A stretch of 64,000 nucleotides of DNA, taken from positions 1 to 64,000 of IMG/VR virus record IMGVR_UViG_3300008262_000066; one strand, 5' to 3'. The notes beneath the pieces were generated by a model that was not told the DNA's origin, ran no database searches, and worked only from the letters and a program-made list of their open reading frames with translations. Source of the stretch: a virus. The position numbers and the translations under genes were made by a program. Position 1 is the first letter of the stretch; each line of letters opens with the position of its first letter. Positions 41,380-56,700 of the stretch are shown here, piece after piece.

Positions 41380-44300
41380 ATGGCAACAAGCTCAAGACAA
41401 TCTTCGATATTTGGTACCAATGATTGGAAAACCATTTATAAAACATTCCGTCAGGCTGATTTTCAAAGCTATGACTACGAAACCATACGTAAAAGTTTTG
41501 TAGACTATCTACGATTATACTACCCTGAAACGTTCAACGATTACGTAGAATCAAGCGAATATATTGCATTGATGGACGTAATGGCTTTTATGGGCCAAGC
41601 ACTTGCTTTCCGTAATGACTTAAATACCCGTGAAAATTTTATTGATACCGCAGAACGTAGGGATTCAGTTGTCAAACTAGCAAATTTAATTGGCTACAAT
41701 CCAAAACGTAATCTAAATGGTCAAGGTTATTTAAAAGTAACTAGTATTTCTACTACAGAAAATATTAATGACATTAATGGGCTAAGCCTAAATAACATTA
41801 ATGTTCTATGGAATGATCCTAGTAATGTAAACTGGCAAGAACAATATAACACTATCATTAATGCTAGTTTAGTAAACAGTCAACGTATTGGACGTCCGGG
41901 TAATACTCAGACGTTGTTGGGTGTTAAGACTGACGAATACTCAATAAGTATCCCACCTGGCAAATCTCCGGTCGTACCATTTAGCGCAACAGTCGATGGG
42001 TCAACTATGGACTTTGAGGGAGTGAGTGTATCTAGTATAGACCAAGATTATCTATATGAAATTCCACCTGGCCCTACTGGCATCTTCAATATCTTATATC
42101 GTAATGATAAATTGGGTTACGGTAGTCCAAATACAGGGTTTTTCATGTACTTCAAACAAGGTACATTACAACCTTTTGATTTTACATTGGATCAACAGAT
42201 TTCTAATCAAACAGTTGACATTGATATACAAGGTATTAACAATACTGATACATGGTTATATCAATATGATTCTGCTTCTAACACCTATTCACAATGGGAT
42301 GAAGTAGAAAGTGTATATGCAAATGCCAATCTTCAAACTAATACCAGTTTGCGTAAGATTTTTTCTGTAGTTTCTAGATTTAATGACCAAGTATCTTATG
42401 CATTTGGTGACGGAGTATTTAGTGAAATCCCAGTTGGAAACTTTAGAGCATACATTCGTGCAGGTAATGCAAGTCAATATACAATTGACCCTGCTGAAAT
42501 GCAAGGCATAATAGTAAACATTAATTATGTAAGTAGAGTTGGTCGTGTGGAGACATTGACGCTTAACTTAGAGTTACCTTTACCAGTTACAAATGCTCAA
42601 GTACGTGAATCATTAACTGAAATCAAAGAACGTGCACCTACAAGATACTATACACAGAATCGTATGGTCAATGGTGAAGATTATAACAACTTCCCATATA
42701 CTTTGTTTAGCTCAATCATTAAGAGTAAGGCTCTAAATAGAGGTAGCGTAGGTGTAAGTCGTAGTTTTGATTTATTAGATCCTACAGGTAAATATTCTAG
42801 TTTAAATAGTTTTGCTGATGACGGCGGTCTATATGAAAACACTTCACAAGATGCAGTAGCATTCACCTTTAATAATGACAATGATATCTACACATTTTTA
42901 ACAGAAAATATTAGAGCAGATATTGCAGGTCACCGATCACAACAATACTACTGTCAGCATTACACAAGATATCCTGTCAATACAACTAGTGGTGATGGTA
43001 CTATTAAGTGGAAGCAAGTTGGATATAACAACACCAATGTTACTGGATATTTTTATAATACATTAGCAGTACCGGTAGGACAATATAGTAGTGGTAACTT
43101 ACGTTATGTTACTCCTGGTGCACTTTTAAAATTTCAAGCACCAGCTGGATACTACTTTGACGCTAACAATCGTTTAGTATATGGTATACCTAGTATATCT
43201 GATTCAACTACGTTTTGGACTAGTGTTTCAGCAGTAGTAGGTGACGGTTATAACGGAGGGGAAGGTTTATTAATTAACGGAGCCGGACCTGTAACATTAA
43301 CTGGCAATGTACCAACAACCGCATTGATAGTAGAAATCATACCAGTATTTGATAATGTACTTTCTAGAACAGTTATAAATGAATGTATTAACAGAATGAA
43401 TTTAAATCAAAGTTTTGGTTTAAAATACAATAACTCGTTGACTTCAATACAAGAACGTTGGAGTGTTATTACGTATGATGATCCAAGATGGTTCATTAAG
43501 TTTACTAGTGATGGTAGTAACAGATATATTGTTTCTACTAGATCATTATCATATTTCTTTGGTAGTGTTCGAGATACTCGTTTTGTATTTGACTCTAATA
43601 AAGTAGTATACGATCCATATAGTGGTAAATTGTTCCGTGATAATATTGTTATATTACGCACAAACAACCAACCTGATAGCACAAGTGCATTAGCAAGAGA
43701 ACTAACATTAGATGTAGTTGGGCAAAATGTAGAAGCAGACGGTTATGTAGATGACTTTGCTATTGAAGTATCAAGTGCAGACAGTAATAATAGTAGCATC
43801 ATTCGTGATCCTGACTTCTTTAAAACTATTACAGGCTATACAACTGGTACAACTAACACACGCTACTATACATTCTTTGAGCAGACCTTAGATACATTAT
43901 TATTATCTAGGTCACAAATGATTTCTAGTGTAGATGTAGTTTACAGCTATCCAACAGTAGCAGCCATTGAGATTGTAAAATATGAATATCCTGTAGGACA
44001 ATTATTCTATGCATATTCAGAAGGTACTTTCTATAAAAATACAGAAGATCCAATTGTAGAAAACATATTGTATTTGGTACAACAATTAGCGTATAGTGTT
44101 TCTACTGGTAGACAAGGATTATTTTTCCAATATAAGCATATTTCTAACAACACAACACGTGTTGATCCTGCTACAAGTAACATCATTGACTTATATGTTG
44201 TTACGCAAAGTTATTATACACAATATCAAAATTGGTTACGTGATACAACCAACACAGTACCAATGCCAGATATTCCCACGATGAGTGAGTTGCAACAACT

Positions 44301-44736
44301 ATACGGTAAGCTTGATGGATACAAAATGATAAGCGATAGTATGGTGTTAAATAGTGTAAGATTTAAGCCATTGTTTGGACACAAAGCAGAAGAACAATTG
44401 CAAGCTACTATAAAAGTTATTAGATCCTCAACCACAACAGCAAGTGATAGTGAAATTAGATCCAGAGTATTAGAAGCAATGAACACCTATTTTAGTATAG
44501 ACAATTGGGACTTTGGTGATACTTTTTATTTTAGTGAGTTAAGTGCATACCTACATAGTCAAGTCGGGGACTTAGTTAATTCTATTGTACTTGTACCCAA
44601 TGATCCTGAAATGCAATTTGGTGATTTGTATGAGATACGCTCCGCACCATATGAAATATTTGTTAATGCGGCACAAGCAACCGATATTGTAGTGATTTCA
44701 GCACTAACGCCTAAAGAGTTACAAATTACAAGATAA
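41380..44736 (+). CDS. gp6: Baseplate wedge protein gp6-like, 1118 aa
   Basis: Forms the ring of the baseplate that changes shape on infection. The N-terminal family region is clear: FRQADFQSYDYETIRKSFVDYL, YPETFNDYVESSEYIALMDVMAFMGQ and AFRNDLNTRENFIDTA, then RRDSVVKLANLIGYNPKR. It is almost twice the T4 length (660 aa), with beta-rich additions in the middle. The ribosome site is AGAGAAAC. The following giant gene starts 15 bases after its stop, as gp7 follows gp6 in T4. Confidence 0.92.
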   Translation: MATSSRQSSIFGTNDWKTIYKTFRQADFQSYDYETIRKSFVDYLRLYYPETFNDYVESSEYIALMDVMAFMGQALAFRNDLNTRENFIDTAERRDSVVKLANLIGYNPKRNLNGQGYLKVTSISTTENINDINGLSLNNINVLWNDPSNVNWQEQYNTIINASLVNSQRIGRPGNTQTLLGVKTDEYSISIPPGKSPVVPFSATVDGSTMDFEGVSVSSIDQDYLYEIPPGPTGIFNILYRNDKLGYGSPNTGFFMYFKQGTLQPFDFTLDQQISNQTVDIDIQGINNTDTWLYQYDSASNTYSQWDEVESVYANANLQTNTSLRKIFSVVSRFNDQVSYAFGDGVFSEIPVGNFRAYIRAGNASQYTIDPAEMQGIIVNINYVSRVGRVETLTLNLELPLPVTNAQVRESLTEIKERAPTRYYTQNRMVNGEDYNNFPYTLFSSIIKSKALNRGSVGVSRSFDLLDPTGKYSSLNSFADDGGLYENTSQDAVAFTFNNDNDIYTFLTENIRADIAGHRSQQYYCQHYTRYPVNTTSGDGTIKWKQVGYNNTNVTGYFYNTLAVPVGQYSSGNLRYVTPGALLKFQAPAGYYFDANNRLVYGIPSISDSTTFWTSVSAVVGDGYNGGEGLLINGAGPVTLTGNVPTTALIVEIIPVFDNVLSRTVINECINRMNLNQSFGLKYNNSLTSIQERWSVITYDDPRWFIKFTSDGSNRYIVSTRSLSYFFGSVRDTRFVFDSNKVVYDPYSGKLFRDNIVILRTNNQPDSTSALARELTLDVVGQNVEADGYVDDFAIEVSSADSNNSSIIRDPDFFKTITGYTTGTTNTRYYTFFEQTLDTLLLSRSQMISSVDVVYSYPTVAAIEIVKYEYPVGQLFYAYSEGTFYKNTEDPIVENILYLVQQLAYSVSTGRQGLFFQYKHISNNTTRVDPATSNIIDLYVVTQSYYTQYQNWLRDTTNTVPMPDIPTMSELQQLYGKLDGYKMISDSMVLNSVRFKPLFGHKAEEQLQATIKVIRSSTTTASDSEIRSRVLEAMNTYFSIDNWDFGDTFYFSELSAYLHSQVGDLVNSIVLVPNDPEMQFGDLYEIRSAPYEIFVNAAQATDIVVISALTPKELQITR

Positions 44737-44751
44737 AAGAAAGTATAACAG

Positions 44752-47700
44752 ATGGTTTCAAGAGTTAGAACAATAAATTTCTTACCAGACATATTCAAAA
44801 CTAAAGCCAACGAACAGTTTCTGTCAGCGACTCTGGATCAACTTGTTAGTCAACCTAACACGATGAAGGTCCAAGGGTACATTGGTAGTAAGTTTGGTTA
44901 TGGAATTAATGCAAAAGATGGGTATGTTGTAGAACCTACTAAAGTAAGAACTGACTACCAACTTGAACCTAGTGTAGTTTTCTTAAAAAAGAATACTGCA
45001 ACAGCAGTTGATTTACTTACTTATCCTGGATTAATTGATGCATTAAAACTAGAAGGTGGCATCACCGACCAGCATGACAATCTATTCTCTAATCAATTCT
45101 ATTCATGGGATAGTTTTACTGATTTAGATAAGTTAATCAATTACAATCAGTACTACTGGTTACCATTGGGTCCAGAATTAGTTACCGTTTCTACCAATGA
45201 CGTTTATAGCCAAACAGAATTCACTGTAGTACCTAATGGAAATTATATTAACTTTAGTGCAGATAACTTAATTGTACCTGGCAATAACCCAACAATCAGT
45301 TTACTACGCGGTGGCACATATCAATTTGTTGTTAATCAATCATCGCAATTTTGGATTCAAGGTACACCTGGTCTTAAAGGTACTGACCCAGTTCATACCA
45401 ACATAGGTACACGAAATATATATGGTCTAACTAACAATGGTACAAGCTCAGGGGTAATGACATTCCAAGTTCCATTTCAATCAGATCAAAGCTATGCGTT
45501 TTATCCAAGCACACAATCTGTTGATTTATTAACCACAAAATCTTGGGATGAAATTAATGGCATGCGTGTCAGAGATTTAGGCAATATTGATGGTGTTGTA
45601 TCGCTTGACGGAAGAACTATTGTGTTCTACGGTAATAGTCCTACTGCACAAGGTTACATTGGGGAATTCTATGATGAATTTTCATTTGATGAAGATAATC
45701 CGGTAGTTAAACCATATGAAGATGGATACTATACAGATTTAAACAAAAACATATATAGAATTAGTTATGTTGGGGACCCAGATGATCCTGTAATTCGTGT
45801 CACCGAACATGCTACTATCGTTCAACTAGATAGAATCAAAGTATTGTATGGTGACGAGTTTGCATTCAATGAAGTATATACTGATGCTTTAGCTAATATG
45901 TACATAGTACCGTACTTAAGTGCTTTAGCAGATACATTGTATTACCAAGATGGTTCAAATGTTGACCGTGTTGGTGTTATTAAAATTATTGATGCTATTT
46001 CTAACAATCAACTTAATGTTAACACACAAATCTTAGGTAAGAAAACATTTACTAGTCCTAATGGTGTACAATTTACTAATGGATTAAAAGTAACTTTTGC
46101 GGGCAACATATATCCAGAATCATATTTTGGTAATGAATACTATGTTGAGGGTGTAGGTACTGCTATTACACTATTGCCTGTGACAAACTTTATCGTCCCT
46201 GAACCAGCCGGACAAGCATATTACAACCCTTATAGCGTAAGCCCATACGATACAGAAGCATATGATAGTGCATCCAACGTACCTTTAGCTAAAGACTACA
46301 TTACTATTAGCAGAAACAGTTATGATAGGAATGCATGGAGTAGAAGTAATCGTTGGTTCCACGTTGATGTATTACGTGCAACAGCACAATATAGAGGTAA
46401 TGAAGCACCGGTTGTACTTGAAGCGTTGAATAATTCAAACTTCCGTGCTAAACGTCCTATTATAGAATTTTATCCTAACTTAAAGTTATATAATCAAGGG
46501 TCAGTTAGTAAAGGATCAGTTGATTTTGTTGATTCAGTAGTTACAGATCCTTTTGGTTATGATGGTTCAACACCTATTTGTTCTGGTGCAACAACCTTTT
46601 ATCCAAATAGCGGAACCAGTGCAATACCGGGTGGTGTAAAGATTGTCTTTACTGCGGCAGAAGATATAAATGTTAGAAACAAAGTATACCTTGTAACTTA
46701 CTCTAACATTACAGGTTCGCCAACAGCTACACCTGTAATTACATTAACTGTTGCAGCCGACGGTGATGTAAGTGCAAACGATCAAGTAGTAGTAACTGCA
46801 GGTGATTATATTGGTCAAACATATCACTTTAATGGAACAGACTGGATCAGTGGTCAATTTAAAGAAAGAGTTAATCAAGCTCCGTTGTTTGATGTATTTT
46901 CTTCTAGCGGTATAAGTTTTAGTGACCAAGAATACTATTTAGGAAGTAGCTTCAGAGGATGTACGCTATTTGAATATGCATTAGGTACTGGCTCTGATGA
47001 TCCGCAATTAGGTTTTCCATTAAAATATAGCTCACTTACAAACATAGGTGACATTACGTTCAATGTAACATTGAACAATCAAACATTTACATATGTTGAG
47101 GGTTCTACACCGCAATCTTTATCAGTTGATACAGGATATGTTTACAAATATATACCTACTACTGCTACATATGCTAGACAACTTGGATGGCAAACAACTG
47201 TTGGTGAAAGTTTCCAGTATCAAGTTTTTGAATTAATTTATAATTCTGGTATACCAAAATTTGTATGTGATGTTCCGTATAAAGATCCTGAGTCAACACC
47301 ATGGCCAGTAACTCAAGTCTATGTTAATAACGAAAGACTAGCTCCAACTGCATATACTCGAACAGTCGATAGTCAAAATAGTACAATCATTACATTGAAT
47401 ACTGCACCTTTGCCAGGCGCACCAGTACAAGTATTAATTTATAGTGATATACCAAGTTCAGTTGGTTACTATGAAATTCCTACTAACTTACAAAACAACC
47501 CGTTCAATACACCTGTGTCAAATGCTAACTTGGGTGATATTAGAGGTCATTATAAGAGTATTTGTAACAACATTACTACTTTAGTAGGTGCACCTTTTGG
47601 AGCTAACAACTACCGTGACTTAGGTAATCTAGTACCTTATGGTACTAGAATCACTCAGAGTAGTGCTAGTTTAGTTCCTGCTGCCGCATTCTTACGCAAT

Positions 47701-50700
47701 CAAGATTTTAGTATTTTTAATGCATTGACATTTAACAATAATGAATATATTAAGTTTAAAGCGTTACTAACAGATACAATCAACAGAACTGAATACAACA
47801 GAACATACTCCGATGCATATATTTTAGATGATGCATTGGCACAAATTGCAGGTACAAAAGATAATTCTAGTGCATTCTTCTGGTCTGATATGGTTCCTAA
47901 TGGAAACAAATCAGCTAGCAATTCATACACGTTTGTAAACTTTATTAAGCAATCAGAGTTCCCATTAACTAGAATATATGATTTTGCAACTGCCAACTAC
48001 TACAGCGTTTTGCTATATGTTACTAGAACTACAAATGGTGAAGTGCATACCACTCAATTATTGAGAGGGGTTGACTATGATATTAGTACAGACGCACCTA
48101 AAGTTATTGTATACTTTGACTTATTACCAAATGACGTAATAACTATTGATGAGTATTCGCAAACTTACGGAAGTTTTGTACCAAACACTCCATCCAAGAT
48201 GGGATTGTATCCAGTAAGCACTCCACAAGTTATATATGATACAACTTATGTTACACCTACATACTTTATTAAAGGTCATGATGGTAGTTTAACTAAATTG
48301 TACGGTGAATACACTGATGGGTATCTATCTGACTACAGAGATAGAGCATACTTAGAATTTGAAAAGAGAATTTTCAACAACATTAAAACTAGTAATGTTA
48401 TACCGTTAACTTTACCTGATATTATGCCAGGTGAATTTAGAACCACTGACTACACATATGAGGAGTTTCAGCAAATATATAGTTATGGTTTCTTGAACTG
48501 GGTAGGTAAAAACAGAATTGATTATAAAACTCAATACTTTGATATCACAAATCAATATACTTACAACTACAGTCAATCTATAAACAAATCAGATTACACA
48601 CCTTTAAAACAAGGCAACTGGAGAGGTATATACTTATGGTTCTATGATACTGCTACTCCGCAATCTACTCCATGGGAGATGTTAGGGTTTTCTGAGAAGC
48701 CGACCTGGTGGGAAACACGTTACGGTGTCGCACCATACACCAGTGATAACTTGGTATTATGGAACGACCTAGCCGATGGTTACGTTTGGAATAACGGAGC
48801 ATCTTACACAATTGAGAACAGAAAACGTCCAGGACTATTAGATGTGTTGCCAGTAGATAGTAGTGGTAACTTAGTAAGTCCAGCTATCAGCGTAGTGAAT
48901 GCGTATGATACTAACTCAATTAACAAGAATTGGAAAGTAGGGGACGTTGGTCCTGCAGAGTATGGTTACTTAAAGAGTAGCTCATGGCCCTTTGACTTAA
49001 TGCGAATGTTTGCTTTAATGAAGCCAGCAAAATTCTTTGCGCTATGCATTGATGTTGACAGCTATGAATATAATGCAGAATTCAATCAGTATTTAGAAAA
49101 TGCTAGATTACGTAGCCCGCTAAATGATCTACCTGTATACGGTAATGGTACAGCAGTAAACAGTTATGTTAACTGGATTGTTGACTACATCCAACAATTG
49201 GGTATGAGTGGACATGATAAAGTATCTGACCTAGTTAATAACCTAGATGTACGTTTAGCATATAGAGTTGCGGGCTTCAGCGACAAAGATATGTTAAAGT
49301 TCTATGTTGAAAAAGGTAGCCCAAATAGTAAGAACAACAGCTTGTTGATCCCTGACGAGAGTTACGGAGTATTGTTATATAACAATCAACCGTTCACTAA
49401 AGTAGTTTACAGTTCAGTTATTATACAAAAGACTATTAATGGTTATAAAGTATACGGTAACAGTCAGAATACTGCGTTCTTTAAAACGTTAGTACCTAAG
49501 ATGAATGGCAACTATGACAAATATGTTGTAGCGGATGTAACAATTTATGTTAGCAAAGAATACACCGACAAAACACTAATAGTACCATACGGCACTGAGT
49601 TTTATAGTGTACAAGCGTTGTCTGAGTTCTTAATTAACTACGGTCGTTATTTAGAGAACGATGGTATGATATTTAACAATATCGAAAACGGTATTGTTGA
49701 GAACTGGGAACAAATGGTTGCTGAAGCAATCTACTGGACACAAAGTGGTTGGGAAGCCGGTAGTACAGTTAATGTAAATCCGGCAGCTACTAATCTAAAA
49801 ATTAATAAAGAAAGTGGAATTGTTCAACCTTTAACATTCCATCAACAAAACTATGTGTTGAATCAAAACTTAATACCAATCCAAGTCAAAGATATGAGCT
49901 TGATTAGAAACGGTACTGAGTTTGAATTAAATGTGTTACAAAATACAGATACTTTTAGTTACATGACTGCTAACATTAGCAACTATGAGCACTGCATTGT
50001 ATTTGATAACGTTACACTATTCAATGATGTGATTTACAATTTAGTTACAGGCTTACGTCAAGAACGTGTTTTAGTTAAAGGTGTTAAGTCTGCTGAATGG
50101 AACGGACAAGTTGATGCACAAGGATTTATCTTAAATCAAGATAATATACAAGAATGGCAAGAGAATATAAAATACACTAAAGGTGTGATTGTATTGTACA
50201 AAAACAGTTACTATACTAGCACAAAGATTGTTCAACCTAGTAGCACGTTCAATGAAACTGAATGGGTAAAAACCGATTACGATTCAATACAGAAAGGGTT
50301 ATTACCTAACCCAAGCACACGTTCATATGAAAGTTTGTTGTACTATGACATTCATAATACAAACTTAGAGAATGATGCTGATTTATTAAGTTTTAGTTTG
50401 ATTGGTTATAGACCACGTGATTATTTAGCCGTTGCTAATTTAGATGATGTGACTCAAGTTAATGTATTCATTAATATGATTGAATCTATGGGTACATTAG
50501 GTGGTGCAAATCAATTGAAGAACATTACTGTACCTCAAGGTCAATTAGGCTATGACATATATGAAAACTGGGCTATCAAAACAGGCGAGTTTGGTGGCGT
50601 ACTTAATCAGAATTTTATCGAGTTCAAGTTAGCTGAAAACGAATTGACAGGTAATCCAGGTATTATTGGTGTGACTAATGGTATAGAAGTAGTAGAAGGT

Positions 50701-53700
50701 GTTGAACAATCAGTACCGTTATACTCACTAACAAATTACGGCAGAGTGTTAAACAATATCGCTGTACTACCTACTGTAGATGACATCAGTGTTAAGAGTT
50801 TACCTGATGCGGGCTATGTAAACTTTGATGACGTAAAAATTCACAGTTATAATTTCAATGGTTTATATCGTGCTAATCAACCTATTGAAAAATTATACAA
50901 TGGTGACTATATTTGGTTAGCTGATTATAAAGGTAACTGGAATGTATACACACCTGTACCATTAAGCACGTTAACCAAACAAGGTATAGTATTAATATCA
51001 GTTGAAAACAATCTTACAGGTACAGCAACATTAACATTTAATAAGGCGCACGGTCTATCTAAGAATGATTTGATTGGTGTAATTAATTTCAATGAAGACA
51101 TTGATGGTTATTATAATGTAGATAAAATTATTAGCGAAACCAGTATATCAATTACAGTTACTTTGCAAGGTGCTACATTAAAACTTAGAGGTAGCGGAGT
51201 AGTATTTAAGTTAGTAACACATCGTGTAGACACACCTAGTGACACAACTTCTTTACCTATCTTAGGACAAGAATTTGAAAAGTTTAAAGTTTGGGCAGAT
51301 CAAAACTCAGATGGTAACTGGGCTGTATATGAAAGAGATGACAGATATAAATACGAGGATTTTAATAAACCATTCTTTACTACTAATTTTGGTAGTTCTG
51401 CTGTATATGTACCTGAATTAGGTTACTTAATTGGCGATACCGGTGAAGGTAAAGTTTATCTTTATACATATAATCCTATTGCAAAACAATATTTAAACAC
51501 TTTAGAGATTGATGAAGGTAGTAATTTTGGTAGTTCAATGGAAACTGCTGGTAACATTGTAGTAGTTGCTAAGACTACAAGTGCATCCAGTGATATTTAT
51601 GTATATTCTGTAGTTACTGAATATGGTATCAACCAAATTATAGGACAGCAAGTAATATCGTTAGGTGGATATTGTGGCTACAGTATGGCTTTATCCGGTG
51701 ATACAGATTGGTTATACATATCTGACAATACAAATAATAAAGTTTATATCTATCAATTAGATGCAGACTATACTCGCACTAACACAACTTACCCGCTAGA
51801 TGGTAATGTTACTGCAGGATCTAATACATTTGTAGTTAATGGTAATAGAACTTCTACGTTTGTATCAGGTACTAAAGTTTCTTTCTCTAGTGCTGACTAT
51901 TCACCTGTATATACTATTATTTCGTCTAAATGGGATATCGTACTCAACAAGACTACAATAACATTGGGTAAAGAAATTCAAACTAACATTATTACTGCAA
52001 CTGCTACATATATTGCTACTACTAATTACACTAGTTGCGGTTATATAGATTTACCTGACTCATCTGCTGATGACAATTTTGGTAGTCAAGTAACAACAAA
52101 CCATGATGGCTCTATGGTATTCATTAATTCTCCTAACAGAGAATATGATGGTGAATATGAAACATGGGCACCTAGTACAACTTATACTGCAGGAACTGTT
52201 TTGTTAAACAGTGGTACGTACTATAAAGTACTTGCAGACGCACCGGGTGCATTGACATTCTCTCTTATAGCTAGTTATGTAAGCGAACTAAAAGACATTG
52301 GTTACGTGTATGCATTTGAGAGATTAACTCAAACTTACGAACAACAGTATAATGCATTACCGTTAGTACCCACATTGTTCACAACAATATGGTCTTCATC
52401 TACATTACACCCTACGCCATTCTTATACCTTAACGGTGTAAAACTAATTGATGGTGCAGACTATGCAATTGTAACAGATACAGTCACAGTTGATACACAA
52501 GTTAATGCAGGTGATATCATAACTGTGTCAAGCTCTGAGTTCGTACTTAAACAAGTACTATCATACTATGATACTATTTCAGACTCACAAAACAATACTG
52601 AATTTGGATATGGATTAGATACAAACAAATACGGTAATGAAGTATTAGGTGGATCACCGTACATTATTAATAGCGACGGTCAAGAAGGCGCAGTCTTTAG
52701 ATTTACTGATGGTGGTAAAAAATACGGGATGATTATAGGAACAACGAATGCATCATTATCATCACCTACACCAATACTAATCAATGGCTTTGAAGTAACA
52801 GTTTCTGGAACGGCAGCAGAAATTGCAACAACAATTAACAACACGCATATTAATAATGTAGTTGCATATAATTCAAATGGTATATTAGTAATAGGTTTGC
52901 GTGATGTAAGTTTGAATCCGATTGGTAACAAACTGTCAATTACTGTAACTGATAAGACTATATTGGAAGAGTTAGGTATAGCACCATATACAAAAACTCA
53001 ACGTATTGAAGAAATTTATAGTGGTACTAGAACACAATTTGGTGCTGCAATTAGATGTAATGAGTTGAGTAGTTTTGTAGTAAGTGCTCCTGTAACAACA
53101 CGCCGTGCTATTACTAGATTTGATTACATTGATGACAATCAAAACAACGATACTATATTTGACAATGACTTCACTACCTTTATTGATGGGTTTGCAAACG
53201 CAGGTGCAGTCTACATGTATGACTATCTACCTAAGTATAATGAAAATATCAATAATCCAGGACAGTATGTATTTGCTCAATCATGTAATGATGTTACTGA
53301 AGACTACGGTTATGAACCTAATTATGGTCAAGCGTTGTTCTTTGGTGGTTATCGTGTATTAATCGGTACACCTAACTTTGATAGTACAGCATACAACGGA
53401 CGTTTAGTAATTTACAAAAATGCAGAAAACAAAGCTGACTGGAGTGTTCATAGATCAAGTAGTCTTGTAGTTGATATTGATAAATTGCAAGGTGTTCAGT
53501 TATACAATAACTTAGATAACACAACATTGACTTCACTAGATTATATTGATCCGTTACAGGGTAAACTATTAGGTGCAGTACGTGAAAATATTGATGTGGT
53601 TTCTAGTAGTGATCCTGCAGGCTATAACATTAATAACGTATCTACTAATGTAGTATGGGGTGCTGGACATGTTGGAACTATCTGGCTAGATGTATCAGGT

Positions 53701-56700
53701 ATGCGTTTTGTTAACTATCATCAAAATGATGTAGTGTACAATAGTGAGTATTGGGGTAAAGTGTTTACCGGCAGTGATGTAGCTGTATACTCGTGGATCG
53801 AAAGCACAGAGACTCCTGCATTCTATACTGGTACAGGAACACCGTACGATTTAGAAAAATACGCATCAACAGTAATCCTAGATAGCGCAGGTAATTTGAT
53901 AGCCAAATACTATTACTGGGTAAGAGACACTGGTATAGTGTTTACTAAGAAGGGTAAAACTTTAGCCGATGTTATATTAGAGACATATATTGAAGATCCG
54001 CAAGGATCTGGTATAAGTTATTTTGCACCGTACACACCTAACGTATTTGGTCTGTATAACGCAAGAGAGTATTTAAATACTACTAATACAAGTATTCACA
54101 TTGGCTTCAGTACTGGTACCAACGATGACGTAGCACACAATGAATATCAATTGATTCGTGAAGGTTATGCAGGTGATTTCTTAAATGGTATCCCGTCAGC
54201 AGCCAATTCGTACAGCGAACCTACAAGCTTGTACAATCGATTACTAGACAGCATGGCTGGTTTAGATGAAGCAGGTTTATTAGTACCTAATCCATACTTA
54301 CCAAAGTTATTGCAACGTGGTATTTCAAGCAGACCATCACAAAGTTTCTTTGTTGATAGATTCACTGCACTTAAGAATTATCTAACTTACGCAAATGAAG
54401 TTATGGCATCATTCCCGATCGTAGAATCTAAAAGCCCTACATTCTTAACTAAAGTTGGTGCTGTTAATCCTAGTAACGATCTACCTTTCTATGATACTAG
54501 TAATGTTTGGGAGTATGTTGATTGGTGGGCAGTTGGTTATGACAATAACACTAAGACAGCATTTGACGTACCTAAATACTATAACTTAGCTGAGTTAAAC
54601 CCGGTTGAAGGTTTATTAGTAGGAGTTGAAACTAACAGTGACGGTAAACGTGAAGTATATATATATCAAAATAGTACATGGAACCGTATTGGATTACAAG
54701 ACGGTACTATTCAGTTTAAGAGTATACTATGGGACTATGGATCAAATAGACTTGGCTTTGGTAACTTCTTTGATACTACACCGTTCGATAGTTTCCCATC
54801 ACAGGAAACTAGAAATGTAATTCGTGCATTGAATGAAGAAATCTATACAGATGATTTGTTGATAAACAGAAATGTTAGTTTAATTTTATTATTGAAATAC
54901 ATTGAAAGTGAAAACATTGAATCACAAAATTATTTACCATGGTTAAACAAAACATCGTTTATTGATGTTGCACATACAATACGTGAATTGCGTGAGTATG
55001 AAAAGTTTCAGCGTGATAACGTTGATTTCCTGTCAGGTTATATCAACGAAGTTAAACCATACCATGTAGTAATTAAAGATTTTTACTTGAAGTATTCTGG
55101 TGTAAATGTATATCAAGGTGATATTACTGACTTTGATCTACCATCGATGTATAACAAAGATAACGAACAATTTATAACACCAACATTAAAATTTGATTCA
55201 ACGACAGGTGATGCCGAGTTCTTGCCCACAGCAAGTATATGGGATACTCCTGAATATGCAAGTTGGTATCAAAATTATGGTTTAGTTATCACTGGACAAC
55301 TCAATACCTATGTTGGTAAGATTAAGAGACAATTAACGACAGTTAGTAACACGATTTTGATTGGCAACACATTTGGATTCCCTGTACAAGGTTTAATTAG
55401 AATTGACGATGAATTGATTACATATACCGGTGTTAATAGAGAATTAGGAATATTAACAGGCGCCTCTAGAGGTTATAATGGTACTACAGTATCTTCACAT
55501 GATTACAACTCATCTGTATATATGGATATACCGGGAGTAGTTGTGTATGATACTGCGAGAGGTTATGTAGATCCTCCTATTATTAATGCAGTAATAGATA
55601 CAAGTATATATCCTGCACCAAGAGTACCTGCAAGATTCCGTGCAGTTATGCAAGTGGATAAAGTTATTGGTGTAGATGTATTAAATCCAGGTGAAGGTTA
55701 TGTTGTCACACCTAGACTAGAATTTCAATCTAGTATGTCAATTGATTTTACTAACTTTGATATTAACTATATAGATAGTACTATCACAATTCAATCTACT
55801 GCCTTTGTTACAGGTGATTGCTTAGAGTATAGTACAAGTAATTTTAATGTAACTGGATTGACAGAACACTCTCATTACTATATTAGAATACTTACATCTA
55901 ATGTTATTGAGAGTATCATTGCGTTGTACTATACTAAGAATGATGCAATGGTTAATTCTAATAGAGTGATTCTATTTGATTCAGGTAACACTGTTAATGC
56001 TAAATTAAGCATGACACCACGTGCTGAAGTAATTATGGGCAGAAGTGGTGTCAGAAGTATTAAACCTATATTAAAGTTTGATAGAACATCATATAGACCA
56101 TTAGTAGAAGAATGGGTACCAGGTAACTTTTATGGTTCTGGATTAAACATATTAAACTCAAGTAGTAGTGAAATGTTAGCCATAGCACAACCATATGAAG
56201 ATATGCCTAAAGTTAATCGTGGAGTAACAAATGCCGCATTGTTTGTAGTTCAAAACGTATTGATGGGTAGTTATTTTGATGTTACTGAAATTACTGAACC
56301 TGGATTAGGATACAGTGTTGGTGATACTATAGTGGTACCTGGTACTGATATGGATTCAACATGGGCTAGTCCAGGCAATGACTGTACTATTACAGTAGCA
56401 ACCGTTGATATTGCAGGAGCTATTACTAGTGTTACGGTAGCCGGTTCTCCTGGTCTTGTAACTAGAAGTAGTTTACAGGGTGCATTATTTCCAATATTGG
56501 GAGTAACATCAGTGGGCGGCCAAGCTAATGTTACTTTAGATTTTAGTATATCTGGTTTAGATTCTAGTAAGTTAAAAAACTTAAACTTGTATTTCTACAA
56601 TACACTACCTCCTTACACATATGATGATTCTGCCGCCGGTGGCGCAGTAATTAAAGTTTATAGACCTAAATTTACACCTAGTAAAGTGTTAAACGAATAT

